Assembly: GCF_022761115.1 (NCBI RefSeq)
Contig: NZ_JAKWJS010000001.1
Span: 1,178,001 to 1,242,000, forward strand
Direction: 5' to 3'
From: Dyella sp. RRB7
GTDB taxonomy: Bacteria; Pseudomonadota; Gammaproteobacteria; Xanthomonadales; Rhodanobacteraceae
DNA: 64,000 bases
Shown one piece after another: positions 1-9,814 of this stretch. The translations under genes were made by a program, and so were the position numbers. Below the pieces are notes generated by a model. That model had not been told where the DNA came from. It saw nothing but the letters and a program-made list of their open reading frames with translations, and ran no database searches. Within the stretch, counting starts at the first letter, position 1. Each line of letters opens with the position of its first letter.

Positions 1-901
1 GGCTGGCCAGTTCGCGGCCCAGCGCGACCGCGGCCGGCGCCAGCGCTTCGGCGATCTCGCTGGCGGTTTCCACCAGCCGGGCGCCATCGCGAATCAGCCG
101 ATGGCAGCCCTGGGCGAGCGGATTATGAATGGAACCGGGCAGCGCGAATACCTCGCGGCCCTGCTCGGCCGCCAGGCGGGCCGTGATCAGCGATCCGGAC
201 TGCAGGCCCGCCTCGACCACCAGGGTACCCAGCGCCAGCCCGGAAAGGAGGCGATTGCGGCGCGGAAAGTGGTCGCCACGGGCCGGCGTGCCCGGCGGAA
301 ACTCGCTCACCAGGGCGCCATGCGCGGCGATGCGGCGCGCCAGCTCGCGATGCTTGGGCGGATAGACCCGGTCCGGCCCGGTGCCGATCACCGCTAGCGT
401 GGGCAGGCCCGCATCCAGCGCGCCCAGGTGGGCCGCGCCGTCGATGCCATCGGCCATCCCGCTGGTGATGGTGAAACCCGCCAGGCCCAGCGCCTGGGCA
501 AAGGCGCGGGCGTGGGTCCGCCCGCCCAGGGTGGCCGCGCGCGCGCCCACGATGGCCACCTGGGGATGCAGCAGCAGGCTGGGGTCCCCCACCACGAACA
601 ACGCCGCTGGCGGCTGCGGGATGGCCTCCAGCAGGGGCGGGAAGTCCTCGTCCGTGCAGCACAGCAGTCGCCGGCCCGGTTCGGCCAGCCAGGCGAGGTC
701 GGCGGCCAGCCGTCTTTCATCGGGCTGCCGCAGCCATCTGCCGGCCTCATCGGGCAGCGTGGCCTGGCGCTGCCGGAGGGCGGCAAGCGCCGCCGCGATG
801 TCGCCGCCATGTTCGGTCAGTTGCGCACGCAGGCCGCTCGGCCCGAGGCTGGGTGTGCGCAGGAGTGTCAGCCAGGGGAGAAAGTCATTCGCATGGTCCA
901 T
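1..901 (-). CDS. dprA: DNA processing protein DprA (Smf), 3' part cut off by window edge
   Basis: DprA loads RecA onto incoming single-stranded DNA during natural transformation and acts in the cytoplasm. The frame from the ATG at 901 stays open to base 1, so the C-terminus lies outside the window. Visible are an N-terminal SAM-like region followed by the Rossmann-fold DNA_processg_A domain, with VAIVGARAAT, the glycine-rich segment TSGMADGIDGAAH, then GTGPDRVYPPKH and SEFPPGT, all typical of the family. About 300 codons are present. It lies 84 bp downstream of the LysM gene on the same strand, and a strong hairpin sits in the gap, so it may be partly uncoupled from that gene. The dprA-LysM-def-fmt-rsmB neighbourhood is common in gammaproteobacteria. 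Confidence 0.93.
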   Translation of the reverse strand, partial: MDHANDFLPWLTLLRTPSLGPSGLRAQLTEHGGDIAAALAALRQRQATLPDEAGRWLRQPDERRLAADLAWLAEPGRRLLCCTDEDFPPLLEAIPQPPAALFVVGDPSLLLHPQVAIVGARAATLGGRTHARAFAQALGLAGFTITSGMADGIDGAAHLGALDAGLPTLAVIGTGPDRVYPPKHRELARRIAAHGALVSEFPPGTPARGDHFPRRNRLLSGLALGTLVVEAGLQSGSLITARLAAEQGREVFALPGSIHNPLAQGCHRLIRDGARLVETASEIAEALAPAAVALGRELAS

Positions 902-933
902 GGCCGCCAAGCCTAGGGGCGGCCCCAAAGGGA

Positions 934-959
934 AACGGCGCGGTTTTCACCGCGCCGTT
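934..959 (-). terminator. Hairpin between the LysM gene and dprA
   Basis: A perfect 10-bp inverted repeat (AACGGCGCGG / CCGCGCCGTT) with a 6-nt loop lies just after the LysM stop codon. On the minus strand it is followed by TTTCCCTTT rather than an unbroken U tract, so it may terminate or attenuate transcription into dprA. Confidence 0.55.
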
Positions 960-985
960 CTGTCGTCCCATAACGCTGCGGTGGC

Positions 986-2116
986 TTACTCGGGCAGTTC
1001 GAGCTTGTCGAATTTATGCACCGGACGCACGCCATCCATGATCAGGCCATAGCTGACCCGGTCGAAGGTGCGGAACACCATCACATGGCCCACGAACTCC
1101 TGCGGCAGCGTCACGCTCTTGCCGGTGCCGCGGTCCCAGCTGTCGCTGGCCACGTCGTCGGCAATGGTTTCGCCCGGCTGGTAGATCGAATAGGTCTGGC
1201 CGTTCTCGACGCCGTCCTGCGAGCCGATGTTGAGCGCCACCACCTGGCTGCGGCCCACGGCATCGTAGGCGTCGAGCGCAAACGCGATCACGCGGGCATT
1301 GCCTGGCAGCGATTTGGGCGCATGCGGGTAGTAGTAAGGGTCATACGGCTTGTCGTCGACCGGCAGGATGCGATCGCCCTTGCGGATCTCGACGGTGGAG
1401 TCAAGCAGCAGCAGGCTGCTCGGATCGCCCGTGCGCAGCACCTCGGCGGTACCGATCACGCTGACCTCGGTGCCGATATCCTCGCCGCGGCCGTAATGGC
1501 CATCGGCACGGAAATCTTCCGACCAGGGGCTCTTGACCGTGGAGGCATCGGAATCGAGCGTATGGGCCACCAGGTCGGCACCGCCATCACGTCCGGCCTT
1601 GCCGTTGAAATTGCGGAAGGTCTGGGTGGGACGCACGATGGCGTAGCGCTGGCCAGGATTGGCCTGCAGGTTGCGCACATAGACCAGGCGCCCGACCGTG
1701 CCGCGCAGGTCGGCCTCCTCGAAGCCCACCACGTACGGCAATGACTTCACCTGATCGGAGTCGAGCACCCGCATCTCCCTCAGGAACATGCGCAGCTCGG
1801 ACAGCGGAATGGCGGGGATGGCGTCGCCTTCAGCGCGCACGCGCGGCTGCAGGGCCAGACGCGGGCCGTTGATGAAGGAGAGATTGAGCACGTCGCCCGG
1901 ATAGATCAGATGCGGATTCTGCACCTGCGGATTGGCCTGCCAGATTTCCGGCCACAACCAGGGCTTGGACAGGAACCGCGCCGAAATCGCCCAAAGCGTG
2001 TCGCCCTTGCGCACGGTATAGGTATCGGGGTGATCGGCACGCAGTTGCGCGCCCGCAGCATAAACAGCCACCGTGACCAGCATGCCGGCCAGCAGCCCAA
2101 TGGACTTTCTGATCAT
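986..2116 (-). CDS. LysM domain-containing envelope protein
   Basis: The protein has 376 residues. It starts with a hydrophobic export segment (about residues 6-22) and then a single LysM peptidoglycan-binding module at about residues 32-80, with YTVRKGDTLWAIS at its start and LIYPGDVLNL at its end. The remaining 290 residues are a conserved but uncharacterised region found in proteins encoded next to dprA. A periplasmic, cell-wall-associated role is inferred. The open frame extends upstream to 2716, but that part runs antisense through def. The ATG at 2116 is chosen because a G-rich ribosome binding site (GGGGGA) lies 9 nt upstream and the export signal begins directly. It is divergent from def, with 189 bp between the starts. 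Confidence 0.88.
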   Translation of the reverse strand: MIRKSIGLLAGMLVTVAVYAAGAQLRADHPDTYTVRKGDTLWAISARFLSKPWLWPEIWQANPQVQNPHLIYPGDVLNLSFINGPRLALQPRVRAEGDAIPAIPLSELRMFLREMRVLDSDQVKSLPYVVGFEEADLRGTVGRLVYVRNLQANPGQRYAIVRPTQTFRNFNGKAGRDGGADLVAHTLDSDASTVKSPWSEDFRADGHYGRGEDIGTEVSVIGTAEVLRTGDPSSLLLLDSTVEIRKGDRILPVDDKPYDPYYYPHAPKSLPGNARVIAFALDAYDAVGRSQVVALNIGSQDGVENGQTYSIYQPGETIADDVASDSWDRGTGKSVTLPQEFVGHVMVFRTFDRVSYGLIMDGVRPVHKFDKLELPE

Positions 2117-2305
2117 AAACGGGAATCCCCCATCCCCCGACGCTCGGGCGAGTGTAACCGAACAGTTCAAGCACGCAACTGGCGCCAGTTGGCAAAATGG
2201 CATGCCAGACACGAGCTTGGCGACGTACAATAAGGCCCATTCTAGATCGCGCCCGGGCTTGGTTTTTACCGATTTGCCCGCAGTTTGCGCGCTGAGGCAA
2301 AGCTT

Positions 2306-2815
2306 ATGTCCGCACTGACCATCATCGAATTTCCCGATCCCCGCCTGCGCACCCGCGCCGAGCCCGTGCGCGTGTTCGACGCCGAACTGAAGCAGTTCGT
2401 GGCGGACATGTTCGAAACCATGTACGCCGCCAATGGCGTGGGTTTGGCCGCGACCCAGGTCAACGTGCACCGGCAGGTGCTGGTCGCCGACATGAGCGAC
2501 GAACGCAACCAGCCGCTGGCGCTGATCAACGCGCAGATCATCGAGAAGGACGGCGCCCAGGTTTATCAGGAAGGCTGCCTGTCGTTCCCCGGCATCTATG
2601 CCGACGTCACCCGCGCCCTGAAGGTGAAGGTGAAGGCGCAGGACGTGGACGGCAACGAGATCATCGTCGAGGCCGAAGGCCCGCTGGCGGTGTGCATCCA
2701 GCACGAGATGGACCATCTCGCCGGCAAGGTGTTCGTCGACTATCTATCGCCGCTGAAGCGCTCGATGCTGCTCAAGCGCATGGAAAAGCAGCGCAAGCAG
2801 GCGGCCAGCGCTTGA
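2306..2815 (+). CDS. def: Peptide deformylase
   Basis: Removes the formyl group from the N-terminal methionine of nascent proteins at the ribosome, using a bound Fe(II) or similar metal. The 169-residue length equals the E. coli enzyme. All three signature motifs are present: GVGLAATQ (44-51), EGCLS (89-93, metal ligand Cys91) and HEMDH (133-137, ligands His133 and His137 with catalytic Glu134). An in-frame TTG at 2285 exists, but the ATG at 2306 gives the family N-terminus and is preceded by a GAGG element. The stop codon overlaps the TTG start of fmt (TTGA), so the two genes are probably translationally coupled. A possible -10 hexamer TACAAT lies at 2226-2231. Confidence 0.97.
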   Translation: MSALTIIEFPDPRLRTRAEPVRVFDAELKQFVADMFETMYAANGVGLAATQVNVHRQVLVADMSDERNQPLALINAQIIEKDGAQVYQEGCLSFPGIYADVTRALKVKVKAQDVDGNEIIVEAEGPLAVCIQHEMDHLAGKVFVDYLSPLKRSMLLKRMEKQRKQAASA

Positions 2816-3738
2816 AGCTCCGCGTCGTTTTCGCGGGCACTCCCGAATTTTCCGTTCCCTGCCTTGAAGCGTGCCGCGCCAGCGGCGCCGAGGTGGTGGC
2901 TGTCTATACGCAACCCGATCGCCCCGCCGGGCGCGGCCGCAAGCTGACGCCCAGCCCGGTCAAGCAGGCGGCGCTGGCGGCAGGCATTGCGGTCGAACAG
3001 CCCGAGGCGCTGAAGTCGGCCGAGGTGCAGGCCACGCTGGCCGCCTACCGGCCCGACCTGATGGTGGTGGTGGCCTATGGCCTGATCCTGCCGCGCAAGG
3101 TGCTGGCCATGCCGCGCCTGGGCTGCTGGAACGTGCACGCCAGCCTGCTGCCGCGCTGGCGCGGCGCCGCGCCGATCCAGCGCGCGATTCTCGCGGGTGA
3201 CCACGAAAGCGGCGTCGACCTGATGCAGATGGAAGCGGGCCTGGATACCGGGCCGGTGCTGCTGGAACGACGCACGCCGATCGGCCGCGAGGACACCGGC
3301 GGTTCGCTGCATGACCGTCTGTCCGCGCTCGGCGCCGACGTGCTCGCCGAAGGCCTGGCGCGGGTGATGGCCGGCGACACGCTGGTGCCCCGTCCGCAGC
3401 CCGACCAGGGCGTCACCTATGCGCACAAGCTGGACAAGGCCGAGGCGCGGCTGGATTTCAACCGCCCCGCGATCGAGCTGGAACGCCAGGTGCGTGCGTT
3501 CGATCCGTGGCCGGTGGCCGAAGGCGAGATCGCCGGCGAGCCGCTGCGCATCTGGGCGGCGCAAGCCATCGAGCGCGACCACCATGCCGAACCAGGCAGC
3601 GTGCTCGGCGCCGGGCGCGACGGCATCGACATCGCCTGCGGCCAGGGCGCTTTGCGCGTGACCGCCTTGCAGCGCGCGGGCGGCAAGCGCATCGGCGCGG
3701 TCGACTACCTCAACGCACGCCCCGAACTGCGCCGCTGA
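2812..3738 (+). CDS. fmt: Methionyl-tRNA formyltransferase
   Basis: Formylates initiator Met-tRNA using 10-formyltetrahydrofolate. The 308-residue protein shows the N-terminal formyltransferase fold with the hallmark [13 protein letters not shown] (about 111-123), the catalytic Asn107/His109 (in CWNVHAS) and Asp145 (in GLDTGP), followed by the C-terminal OB-like tRNA-binding domain. The start is a TTG at 2812 whose last two bases belong to the def stop codon. The frame is also open upstream to 2692, but that part lies inside def. It is followed after 7 bases by rsmB on the same strand. Confidence 0.97.
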   Translation: MKLRVVFAGTPEFSVPCLEACRASGAEVVAVYTQPDRPAGRGRKLTPSPVKQAALAAGIAVEQPEALKSAEVQATLAAYRPDLMVVVAYGLILPRKVLAMPRLGCWNVHASLLPRWRGAAPIQRAILAGDHESGVDLMQMEAGLDTGPVLLERRTPIGREDTGGSLHDRLSALGADVLAEGLARVMAGDTLVPRPQPDQGVTYAHKLDKAEARLDFNRPAIELERQVRAFDPWPVAEGEIAGEPLRIWAAQAIERDHHAEPGSVLGAGRDGIDIACGQGALRVTALQRAGGKRIGAVDYLNARPELRR

Positions 3739-3745
3739 GGTTGCC

Positions 3746-5044
3746 ATGAGCCAGGACACCCGCGCCCTCGCCGCCCAGGCCCTTGCCGACATCGCCCTGC
3801 GCGGCGCCTCGCTGCGCGATGCCATGGAGCGCTACGCGCCGCGACTCGCCGATTCGCGCGACCGCGCGCTGTTGATGGCCCTGCTGAGCGACGGCGTGCG
3901 CTGGTGGCTGCGCTTCGACCCCGCGCTCGACCAACTGCTGGACAAGCCGCTGCGCCAGAAGGAACCGGCCATCCACGCCCTGCTGGTGCTGGGCCTGGTG
4001 CAGCTGGAGATTCTCCAGCTACCCGATTACGCCGCCGTGGCCGCCACCGTGCAGGCGACGCGAACGCTGCAACGTCCGCGCATGGCCGGCCTGGTGAATG
4101 CGGTGCTGCGCCGCTGGCAGCGCGAGCGCATCGAATTGCTCGCCAGGCTCGACGCCAAGCCGCAGACGCGGCATGCCCATCCCGCGTGGCTGGCCAAGGC
4201 CATCGCCCATGACTGGCCCGCCCAGGCCGATGCCGTGATGGCGGCCAACAATATCGAGCCGCCGCTGATGTTGCGCGTGAATCGCCGCCGCACATCGCGC
4301 GATGTATTCATCGATCGACTGCGTTCGGACGGCTATACGGCCGAACCGCATGCCTGGCTTGTCGACGCCATCGTGCTGCCGCACAGCAGCGACATCACCC
4401 GCATGCCTGGCTTCGCCACTGGCGATTTCGCCGTGCAGGACGGCGCCGCGCAGATCGCCGCCGACCTGGCCAAAGTGCGCGACGGCCAGCGCGTGCTCGA
4501 TGCCTGCGCCGCGCCCGGCGGCAAGGCCTGCCACGTGCTGGAACGCGCCGAGGTGGCGCTGACCGCGCTGGAATTCGAGCCGAAGCGCGCGCAGCGCATC
4601 ACCCAGAATCTCGACCGCCTTGGCCTGGCCGCCAACGTGGTCATCGGCGACGCCGGGCAACCGGCGGCATGGTGGGACGGCCGGCCGTTCGACCGCATCC
4701 TGATCGACGCGCCCTGTTCGGCCACCGGCGTGCTGCGCCGACGGCCCGATGTGCGCCTGCATCGCCGCGAAAGCGATATCGCCGCGCTGGTGGCGCAGCA
4801 GAGCCGCATCTTGTCCTCGCTGTGGCCGTTGCTGGCACCGGGCGGGCGGCTGGTCTACATCACCTGCTCGCTGCTGCGGCGCGAAAACGATGCGGTGGTG
4901 GATGCCTGGCTGGCCGGCCAGGCGGATGCCCGGTCCATCGCGTTCGAGCTGCCGGTCGGGCAGGCCGCCAGCGTGGGCTGGCAGATCCTGCCCGGCGATG
5001 GCGACCTGGACGGCATGTACTATGCCGTGCTCGAAAAGGCCTGA
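3746..5044 (+). CDS. rsmB: 16S rRNA (cytosine(967)-C(5))-methyltransferase RsmB
   Basis: Methylates C967 of 16S rRNA using S-adenosylmethionine. The 432-residue protein has an N-terminal NusB-like RNA-binding domain (about 1-135) and a C-terminal Rossmann methyltransferase domain. Visible are motif I LDACAAPGGKA (251-261), motif IV DAPCSATGV with Cys324, and motif VI YITCSLLRREN with the second catalytic Cys374. The start ATG at 3746 follows the fmt stop by 7 nt, so it is probably the third gene of a def-fmt-rsmB operon. Confidence 0.96.
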   Translation: MSQDTRALAAQALADIALRGASLRDAMERYAPRLADSRDRALLMALLSDGVRWWLRFDPALDQLLDKPLRQKEPAIHALLVLGLVQLEILQLPDYAAVAATVQATRTLQRPRMAGLVNAVLRRWQRERIELLARLDAKPQTRHAHPAWLAKAIAHDWPAQADAVMAANNIEPPLMLRVNRRRTSRDVFIDRLRSDGYTAEPHAWLVDAIVLPHSSDITRMPGFATGDFAVQDGAAQIAADLAKVRDGQRVLDACAAPGGKACHVLERAEVALTALEFEPKRAQRITQNLDRLGLAANVVIGDAGQPAAWWDGRPFDRILIDAPCSATGVLRRRPDVRLHRRESDIAALVAQQSRILSSLWPLLAPGGRLVYITCSLLRRENDAVVDAWLAGQADARSIAFELPVGQAASVGWQILPGDGDLDGMYYAVLEKA

Positions 5045-5148
5045 CGCCAGCTGCGGGCTCGGCGCAGAATGACCGCGCCCGCGACCCAAGGCACCGCCCT
5101 TTAGGCTCAACCCGTTACGACGCGGCACCGCCGCTCCGGAATCCACGC

Positions 5149-6879
5149 ATGCTCGCTTCTTCCCAAGCCACCTCGCAGGAACGCCGCCGGTTCTGGCTGT
5201 TTCTGCTGTTCGCCCTGGTCGTGATCGGCGCCGGCATCGGCCTGCGCGATCCCTGGCCGTCGGACGAGCCGCGCTTCGCGCTGGCGGCCAAGCAGATGGT
5301 GGAGAGCGGCGACTGGCTGTTCCCGCATCGCGGCAGCGAGCTGTACTCGGACAAGCCGCCGATGCTGTTCTGGCTGGAGGCCGCCAGCTATACGGTGGTC
5401 GGCAGCTGGCGCATCGCCTTTCTGTTGCCGTCGCTGCTGGCCGCACTGGGCACGCTGCTGCTGGTCTACGACCTCGGGCGGCGGCTGTGGAACCGGCAGG
5501 TCGGGCTGTATGCCGCATCGGCGCTGCTGATCACGTTCCAGTTCGTCTACCAGACCAAGCGCGCGCAGATCGATCCGCTGGTGATGTTCACCATCACGGC
5601 GGCGAACTGGGGCCTGCTGGTGCACATGCTGAAGGGGCCGAACTGGCGCGCGTTCTGGTTCGGCTGTTTCTGCGCGGGCCTGGGCGTGATCACCAAGGGC
5701 GTGGGCGTGCTCGCGCTGCTGATGTTCCTGCCTTATCTCGTTGCCGCTTTCGGCCACTGGAATGGCGTGGCGCGCATGGGCGCGGGCGCCTGGTGGCGCT
5801 GGCCGCTGGGCCTGGTGGCATTGCTGGCGGCCGTGGCGCTATGGCTGGTGCCGATGCTGCTGGGCGCGAAAAGCCATGCGGGCGACCCGGCCTATGCGGC
5901 CTACGTCAACGACATCCTGTTCCACCAGACCGCCGGCCGCTACAGCAAGTCGTGGGATCACCACCATTCGCCGCTGTACTACATACCCATCGTGCTGTTC
6001 ACCTGGCTGCCGCTGTCGCTGACCTATCCGGGTACGCTGCCGCGCTGGTGGCGCGCGCTGAAGGCCAAGGACGCGCGCATCCTGCTGCCGCTGGGCTGGA
6101 TCGTGCTGCTGCTGGTGTTCTTCTCCATCCCGAAGGGCAAGCGCGACGTCTACATCATGCCGGCGCTGCCGATGCTGGCGCTGGTCAGCGGGCCGTACCT
6201 GGAGGAATTGCTGCACAAGCGCTGGCTGCGCGTGGCGGGCCTGCTGTTCATCGGCATCATGGGCGCCGCGATGCTCGGCGTGGGCGGCGTGGCACTGGCG
6301 GCGCATCCGAAGTTCGCCAGCGAATTCGCCACCGCGCGCGGCTTCGAGGACGGCGGCCACGCGCTGTGGTGGATGTTCGTGGTGATCGGCGCCGCGCAAC
6401 TGCTGCTGATCGCCACCCTGCGCGTGCGCCGCGCGGTGGCGGCGGTGGTCGGCGGCATGGCCGTGATGTGGCTGGTGTGGAGCCTGTGGGCTTATCCCAT
6501 CCTCAACGATTCCAGCTCCGCCGCCGGCCTGATGCAGGACGTGCGCGAGCGCCTGCCGCCCGGCGATGAGCTGGGCATGGTCGCCTGGAAGGAACAGAAC
6601 CTGCTGATGCTCAATCATCCGGCCACCGATTTTGGCTTCACCCGACCGTGGCACGAGCAATACGCCGCCGCGGTGAAGTGGCAGGCGCAGGACCCCGCGC
6701 ACCGCTGGCTGTTCGCGCTCGACGCGGTGATGGCCAACTGCGTGGACCGCAGCAAGGCGGTAAGCCTGGGGCATGCGAACCGGCGCGAATGGTGGATGTT
6801 CAAGGCCGATGCGGTGGTGCCGGGCTGCCTGCCCGACGAAAACGTCGACCGCGTGTCGGCGGCGTCGCTGGAAGAGTGA
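5149..6879 (+). CDS. ArnT-like GT-C glycosyltransferase (family 39), membrane protein
   Basis: A polytopic inner-membrane protein of 576 residues resembling ArnT and protein-mannosyltransferase-type GT-C enzymes, which move a sugar from a polyprenyl phosphate carrier onto an envelope acceptor on the periplasmic side. The first periplasmic loop carries the acidic catalytic pair Asp39-Glu40 in WPSDEPRFAL, followed by the family-typical YSDKPPMLFWLEA. About a dozen hydrophobic segments follow. The frame is open upstream to 4669, but that part overlaps rsmB. The ATG at 5149 is chosen because it begins just before the first membrane segment. The actual donor sugar and acceptor cannot be told from sequence. 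Confidence 0.85.
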   Translation: MLASSQATSQERRRFWLFLLFALVVIGAGIGLRDPWPSDEPRFALAAKQMVESGDWLFPHRGSELYSDKPPMLFWLEAASYTVVGSWRIAFLLPSLLAALGTLLLVYDLGRRLWNRQVGLYAASALLITFQFVYQTKRAQIDPLVMFTITAANWGLLVHMLKGPNWRAFWFGCFCAGLGVITKGVGVLALLMFLPYLVAAFGHWNGVARMGAGAWWRWPLGLVALLAAVALWLVPMLLGAKSHAGDPAYAAYVNDILFHQTAGRYSKSWDHHHSPLYYIPIVLFTWLPLSLTYPGTLPRWWRALKAKDARILLPLGWIVLLLVFFSIPKGKRDVYIMPALPMLALVSGPYLEELLHKRWLRVAGLLFIGIMGAAMLGVGGVALAAHPKFASEFATARGFEDGGHALWWMFVVIGAAQLLLIATLRVRRAVAAVVGGMAVMWLVWSLWAYPILNDSSSAAGLMQDVRERLPPGDELGMVAWKEQNLLMLNHPATDFGFTRPWHEQYAAAVKWQAQDPAHRWLFALDAVMANCVDRSKAVSLGHANRREWWMFKADAVVPGCLPDENVDRVSAASLEE

Positions 6880-6882
6880 CGC

Positions 6883-8004
6883 TCAGCGCCGGCGCGCATC
6901 CAGCAGGCGCCGGTACACCGCCTCGGTGCGCTGCACGAACTGCGGCAATCCGAATTCGCGCTCGGCATGCCGGCGCGCTGCCGCACCCATGGCGGGCAGC
7001 GCGGCGCGTTGCTCCAGCAGGCGAGCGACCGCCGCCGCGATCGCGCGGCGATCACGCACCGGCACCAGCCAGCCATCCACGCCGGCATCGATATTCTCTG
7101 GCAACCCCGCATAGTCGCTGAGCAACACCGGCTTGCCCATCGCCATCATCTCGCGACAGGCGAACGAGATGGTCTCCACGTCATAGGACAGCACGAAGCC
7201 CACGTCGAGCGCGGCCACCAGCGGGCGGGGATCGGTCAGCACGCCGGGAAACACCACCTGGCCGGCCAGGCCAAGCGCCTCGACACGCGCCAGCTGCTCC
7301 GCCTTGGGCGGCACGCCGGCAATCAGCACACGTACGCGCTGGCGCGTCTCGACCGGCAACTGCGCCAATGCTTCGAGCAGATCCATCCAGCCCTTGTAGC
7401 TGGCGGTGCCGGCATTGCTGCCCAGCAGCAACACGGCTTCATCGCCACCCTGCCACCGCTGTCGCTCGGCCGCCGCCAGCCCGGCGGGCCATGGCAGCCA
7501 GTGATCAATGTCCACTCCGTTGTAGACGGTATCGAGCCGGCATCGCCGGTAGGCGGTATGCAGAAGCTCGCGCCGGGTGAACTCGCATACCGCGATGACC
7601 TGGTCCGTCACCCGCGCCCGCAGCCAATGACCCAGGCCACGCACCGGCTTGGAGTTGTGCTTGGTCCACACCAGCGCGGGGCGCGTCGGCGGCATGGCCG
7701 AGAGCACCAGCCGATGATCCGCCGAACCGTTGACGTGCACGATGTCGAACGCCTGTGTACGCAAGTAGTGCGCCAGCTGCGCGCGGGCGCGTCGGCGTGC
7801 CCTCCATCTGTTCAGCCCGTTCGGGAACGGCTGGTCGATGACGAACACGCCAGGCAGGGTGCGCGCCTCGCGATTCAGGCGACTGCCGGGCGGCGCCGCC
7901 ACGTGAACCTCATGAGACGCTGCCAGGGCTGCCGCCAGTTCGCGGATGTAGGTGGTGTGGCCACCGCCATCGCCGGCATGGAAGTTGGTATAGAGCAGCT
8001 TCAT
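6883..8004 (-). CDS. Glycosyltransferase family 4, GT-B fold
   Basis: A 373-residue cytoplasmic GT-B transferase, the last gene of a five-gene minus-strand glycan operon. The N-terminal acceptor domain begins with NFHAGDGGGHTTYI, and the C-terminal donor domain carries the retaining E-x7-E signature (ETISFACRE) followed by MAMGKPVLLSDYAGLPENI. Its ATG at 8004 overlaps the stop of the preceding GT2 gene as ATGA, which indicates translational coupling. The sugar specificity is not predictable. The open frame extends 19 codons further upstream, but that part lacks homology-like sequence. Confidence 0.88.
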   Translation of the reverse strand: MKLLYTNFHAGDGGGHTTYIRELAAALAASHEVHVAAPPGSRLNREARTLPGVFVIDQPFPNGLNRWRARRRARAQLAHYLRTQAFDIVHVNGSADHRLVLSAMPPTRPALVWTKHNSKPVRGLGHWLRARVTDQVIAVCEFTRRELLHTAYRRCRLDTVYNGVDIDHWLPWPAGLAAAERQRWQGGDEAVLLLGSNAGTASYKGWMDLLEALAQLPVETRQRVRVLIAGVPPKAEQLARVEALGLAGQVVFPGVLTDPRPLVAALDVGFVLSYDVETISFACREMMAMGKPVLLSDYAGLPENIDAGVDGWLVPVRDRRAIAAAVARLLEQRAALPAMGAAARRHAEREFGLPQFVQRTEAVYRRLLDARRR

Positions 8005-8879
8005 GTCGCGCGCTCGTCCTCGCGCAGCAGCTCGGTGTGCTGGTTGATGCCACGCTCGCACCAGGTGATGCGCTGCGTGCGGGTGGCATGGAACAGCCGA
8101 TTGTTCGGCAGCGCCATGTCATCGACATCCGGCGGCGAACGCGAGTTGTGCCACAGGTGGACGGCCAGCGCCGCCCACTTCAGCGCGCGACGGCGCAGCC
8201 CGGTGTTTTCCAGGCGCGCGGCCAGTTCGCGATCCTCCGCGCCATAGCCTTCCATGCGTTCGTCGAAGCCGTTCACGCGCAGGAGGTCGTCGCGCCAGAA
8301 ACTCATGTTGCAGCTCATCACGCGGCCGCCATTGCGCGAGCGCGCCTTCCAGCGCGCCAGCCACGGTGCGCGGAACGCGTACAGCCGGCGAGTGCCGTCG
8401 AATTCCTCGAAATCGGCATGCACCCACGGGGTGAACACCGGTTGGCCACCGGCGAGCAGGCGTTGCGATTCTTCCTGTGTCGCCTTCAGGCGGCCGCCCT
8501 GCAGGAAATAGCCGCGCTCGGCCAGCATCAGGTGATCGGCGATGAAACGCGGGTGCACCAGCATGTCGCCGTCGAGCAGGATCACGTAATCACCCCGGCT
8601 GGCCGCGATGCCGCGATTGCGCGCACGCGCGGCGCGGAAACCGCGATCCTCCTGCCACAGGTGCCGCAGCGGCACGGGGAACGTCAGCGCCATGCGAGCG
8701 ATCAGCGCGGCGGTGTCCGGTCCCGAGCCGTCGTCGGCCACGATCACTTCGCACGGAAGTTCGGTCTGCCGTGCCAGGCCTTCCAGCACCCGCTCCAGCG
8801 CCGCCGGCCAGTTGTAGGTCAACACCACCACACTGACGCGCGGGATCACGGCAGCATCCACTGGCATGGCTTCGCTCAC
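8001..8879 (-). CDS. Glycosyltransferase family 2
   Basis: A 292-residue inverting GT-A transferase. Visible are the N-terminal nucleotide-sugar fold VSVVVLTYNWP, the VADDGSG acidic site, and the metal-binding LLDGDM motif, followed by a galactosyltransferase-type C-terminal segment (GYGAEDRELAARL). The GTG at 8879 is chosen as start because it overlaps the stop of the preceding gene as GTGA; an ATG at 8867 is the alternative. It sits between another GT2 and a GT4 gene in the same operon, so it probably adds one residue of the same oligosaccharide. Confidence 0.88.
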   Translation of the reverse strand: MSEAMPVDAAVIPRVSVVVLTYNWPAALERVLEGLARQTELPCEVIVADDGSGPDTAALIARMALTFPVPLRHLWQEDRGFRAARARNRGIAASRGDYVILLDGDMLVHPRFIADHLMLAERGYFLQGGRLKATQEESQRLLAGGQPVFTPWVHADFEEFDGTRRLYAFRAPWLARWKARSRNGGRVMSCNMSFWRDDLLRVNGFDERMEGYGAEDRELAARLENTGLRRRALKWAALAVHLWHNSRSPPDVDDMALPNNRLFHATRTQRITWCERGINQHTELLREDERAT

Positions 8880-9814
8880 GCGCGCCGACCGTCCTTGCGG
8901 CGCTGGCGCCAGCCGCGGCGCAGGATGGCGACGGAACGCTCCACGCGCTTCATCCATCCGGCGCCACTGCGACGGATGGCGATCTTGGCGTAGCGGCGCG
9001 CCTCATCCCAGGACGGCTCCGGCTTGCTGCGGAACTCCAGCTTGGTCAGGTCGAGCGTGAAGATGTTCATGCGCATGCGCTCGGCGTAATAGTTGATGAG
9101 CGTGCGCGAGCGATAGCAATTGGTGAACTGGGTTTCCTTGTGCCGCGCATGCCACCAGCCGTTGGCGCCATGCACGCGGTAATGCACCATGCCCGTCGGC
9201 AGGAAGTATTTGCGCGCGCCGAGCACGCTGGTGCCGAACACCAGGCAGTTGTCGGCCGAAATGCGCCAGGTGTCCTGGAACGTCGAGGGCAGGTCCAGCG
9301 CCCGCTGCGCCCACGAACGGCGCATGGACAACGCGGACGTGGCGGCGCCGTACCAGTAGGCGGTTACCCAGGTACTGATGGCGGTATAACCCAGATCGGT
9401 GGGACGGTCCGCATAGCCGAGCACCCCTTGTTCGTTGCCGAACAGGTTGACGTCGGTGAACACGAAGTCGATGTCGCGGCGGTTGTCGTAGAGCTCGCCG
9501 ATACGCGCCAGGTAGTTCTTGTCCCAGTGATCATCGGCATCGAGGAAGCAGACGATATCGCCGGTGACGCCATCCAGCCCCTTCACGAAGGCGGAGAGCT
9601 GCCCGCCATTGCTCACGCAGCGCAACGTCACCCGCGGATCGTCGCCGTACTGCTCGACAAGCCACGCCGCGGAACCATCGGTGGAACCGTCATCCATCAC
9701 GATCAACTGCGCCGCGGCACGCGTCTGGGCCAGCACGCTCTCGATGGCCGTACCGACATAGTCGCGGTAGTTGTAGTTGGTGATGACGACGCTGAAGCTG
9801 ACGCTGTTGCTCAT
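8876..9814 (-). CDS. Glycosyltransferase family 2
   Basis: A 312-residue GT2 enzyme. It starts with [20 protein letters not shown], has MDDGSTDGS at the nucleotide-binding site and [10 protein letters not shown] as the DxD metal-binding motif. The C-terminus is rich in Arg and Lys, suggesting a peripheral contact with the inner membrane. Its ATG overlaps the stop of the upstream UDP-xylose synthase gene as ATGA. Being coupled to that gene, it is a reasonable candidate for a xylosyltransferase, but this is inference from position only. Confidence 0.88.
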   Translation of the reverse strand: MSNSVSFSVVITNYNYRDYVGTAIESVLAQTRAAAQLIVMDDGSTDGSAAWLVEQYGDDPRVTLRCVSNGGQLSAFVKGLDGVTGDIVCFLDADDHWDKNYLARIGELYDNRRDIDFVFTDVNLFGNEQGVLGYADRPTDLGYTAISTWVTAYWYGAATSALSMRRSWAQRALDLPSTFQDTWRISADNCLVFGTSVLGARKYFLPTGMVHYRVHGANGWWHARHKETQFTNCYRSRTLINYYAERMRMNIFTLDLTKLEFRSKPEPSWDEARRYAKIAIRRSGAGWMKRVERSVAILRRGWRQRRKDGRRA